Assembly (NCBI GenBank): GCA_947581845.1
Contig: CANPVY010000296.1
Location: 1 to 5,499 of the forward strand
Direction: 5' to 3'
Length of the DNA: 5,499 nt
Source: an uncultured bacterium
GTDB taxonomy: Bacteria > Gemmatimonadota > Gemmatimonadetes > Palauibacterales > KS3-K002
Shown one piece after another: positions 4,440-5,499 of the stretch; within the stretch, counting starts at the first letter, position 1, and every line of letters begins with the position of its first letter. Below the pieces are notes generated by a model that had not been told where the DNA came from, did no database searches, and saw nothing but the letters and a program-made list of their open reading frames with translations. The position numbers and the translations under genes were made by a program.

Positions 4440-5499
4440 ATGATAGGAAGGCTGAGCGGAGTCGCCTTGGCGTGGCTGGGCGTGATTGTGGCCCTGGATT
4501 CGGGTCCACTGCACGCCCAGGTGGCCGCGCAACGGCTCACCGAGCCTGATGCCAGTTATCCCGAGGCGTTCAGTCTGGTTCAGGGACTGCTGGAGCTGCC
4601 CGACGGCCGCGTGATGATCGCCGATCCACTGGGACAGGCACTGGTCATCGCCGACCTCGAGGTGGGTGCAGCAGACACGCTGGGCAGCGTTGGCCAGGGG
4701 CCGGAGGAGTACCGGCAGCCGGACGGCGTGTTCGCTCTGCCGGGTGACTCGGTGCTGCTCGTGGATCTGGGGAACGCCCGGCTCACCGTGATCGCGCCGG
4801 ACGGCAGCTTCGGCGCGACGATGCCGATCGCCCAGGAGAGACCGGGCCCGGGACCAGGGCTGCTGATCGTGCTACCCCGGGCTGTTGACTCGCGGGGCAG
4901 AGTCTACTTCCAGCCGTTCGGCGGGGCGCGCGGGCCGCAGCTACTGGATTCGGCGGCGGTCGTGCGCTGGGACCGGGGTAGTGGGGCCATGGACACGGTG
5001 GCGATGGTCAAGCTGCCGGAGATGAGGCAGTCGAGGTCCGGCGGCCCCGGGTCTCAGGCTGTGATGATCATGCCGGTGCCGCTCAGCCCACAGGATGCCT
5101 GGTCGGTGAGCTGGGACGGTTGTGTGGCCGTCGCCCGCGCGGATCCCTATCACGTCGAATGGATCCAGGAGGACGGGGGCGTCATTCGCAGTGAGGCCAT
5201 CCAGTTCGAGCCCGTCAGGATACGCCGGGCCGATAAGCTGGAGTGGGTCGAGGGCCTGGGTGGCGGCGTGAGCATCAACATCAGGGTCGAGAACGGCCAG
5301 CGCCGTATGGCGATGAGCCGCGGGGGCGGCGGACGCGAGGAGCCGGACATCGACAGCTTGGATTGGCCCGATAACAAGCCTGCCTTTGCTGACAACGGCG
5401 TTCGGGTCACACCGGAGGGTGACATGTGGGTCCAGCGTCACATGGCTGCCGGTGAGCCGATCGAGTTTGACGTGTTTGGGGCGAACGCCGAGCTGAAAG
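4440..5499 (+). CDS. Secreted six-bladed beta-propeller protein (5' part; runs off the right edge)
   Basis: The frame from ATG 4440 is open to the end of the window: 353 residues, no stop, so the gene is partial. It starts with a Sec signal peptide (MIGRLSG, hydrophobic 8-19, probable cleavage near LHA|Q at 26-27), placing the protein in the periplasm or outside. Propeller blades are visible at LVQGLLELPDGRVMIADP (46-63), the GSVGQGPEEYRQPDG stretch (82-96), FALPGDSVLLVDLGNARL (98-115) and IAPDGSFG (118-125), and again at VRVTPEGDMWVQRH (321-334) with EFDVFG (342-347). This is the pattern of 6-bladed beta-propeller / NHL-like proteins abundant in Gemmatimonadota. A Gly/Pro-rich loop (GPGPG, 136-140) and a Gly-rich stretch (SRGGGGREE, 293-301) interrupt it. 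The propeller may bind a ligand or partner; no catalytic residues are recognisable. Confidence 0.8.
   Translation, partial: MIGRLSGVALAWLGVIVALDSGPLHAQVAAQRLTEPDASYPEAFSLVQGLLELPDGRVMIADPLGQALVIADLEVGAADTLGSVGQGPEEYRQPDGVFALPGDSVLLVDLGNARLTVIAPDGSFGATMPIAQERPGPGPGLLIVLPRAVDSRGRVYFQPFGGARGPQLLDSAAVVRWDRGSGAMDTVAMVKLPEMRQSRSGGPGSQAVMIMPVPLSPQDAWSVSWDGCVAVARADPYHVEWIQEDGGVIRSEAIQFEPVRIRRADKLEWVEGLGGGVSINIRVENGQRRMAMSRGGGGREEPDIDSLDWPDNKPAFADNGVRVTPEGDMWVQRHMAAGEPIEFDVFGANAELK

Noticed and set aside
3824..4540. Minus-strand 238-codon frame
   Set aside because: Antisense to the amine oxidase and the propeller start; composition is typical of a shadow frame.
4941..5441. Minus-strand 166-codon frame
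   Set aside because: Antisense to the propeller gene, which has a signal peptide and blade motifs on the plus strand.

Overview
The window is GC-rich bacterial DNA. The best lineage clue is the secreted six-bladed beta-propeller protein at the right edge. Its signature (a GQGPEEYRQPDG stretch, then a GDSVLLVDLGNARL blade and a late DGxxWV blade) is typical of the large propeller families of Gemmatimonadota and related soil or marine phyla. I therefore suggest a Gemmatimonadota-like genome with low to moderate confidence; no rRNA or marker gene confirms it.

Left part (1-1661, minus strand): the start of a lactate-utilisation operon. lutA (start at 1661) encodes a cysteine-rich CCG-domain Fe-S protein. 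It overlaps by 11 bp the start of lutB (start at 862), which runs off the left edge with 287 residues visible. Because lutB has no stop inside the window it is easily missed, and a 310-codon antisense reading frame on the plus strand can be mistaken for the gene. LutA, LutB and normally LutC together oxidise L-lactate to pyruvate independently of NAD; lutC would lie beyond position 1.

Middle part (1662-3190): a 149-bp divergent gap is followed by a small four-helix membrane protein of unknown function (1811-2140, plus). It converges, with only 2 bp between stop codons, on two tandem minus-strand genes (2530-2922, then 2143-2520). Those two encode paralogous lipoproteins of the phage lambda Bor / Iss family. 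They are 43/77 identical without gaps from the lipidated cysteine onward, share three cysteines at identical positions (25, 64, 99), and form a two-gene operon with a strong ribosome binding site overlapping the upstream stop codon. The 268-bp divergent region between the Bor pair and the next gene is packed with inverted repeats and carries candidate back-to-back promoters.

Right part (3191-5499, plus strand): a complete FAD-dependent amine oxidase of the ThiO/glycine oxidase (DAO) type, then a 124-bp gap with a hairpin, then the 5' 353 codons of the secreted beta-propeller protein, open at the right edge.

The units do not form one obvious pathway: lactate oxidation, a Bor lipoprotein pair, amino-acid or amine oxidation and a secreted propeller look like neighbouring independent transcription units. 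There are no tRNA, rRNA, CRISPR, IS or integrase features. The least ordinary element is the tandem chromosomal Bor-like lipoprotein operon with its structured promoter region.
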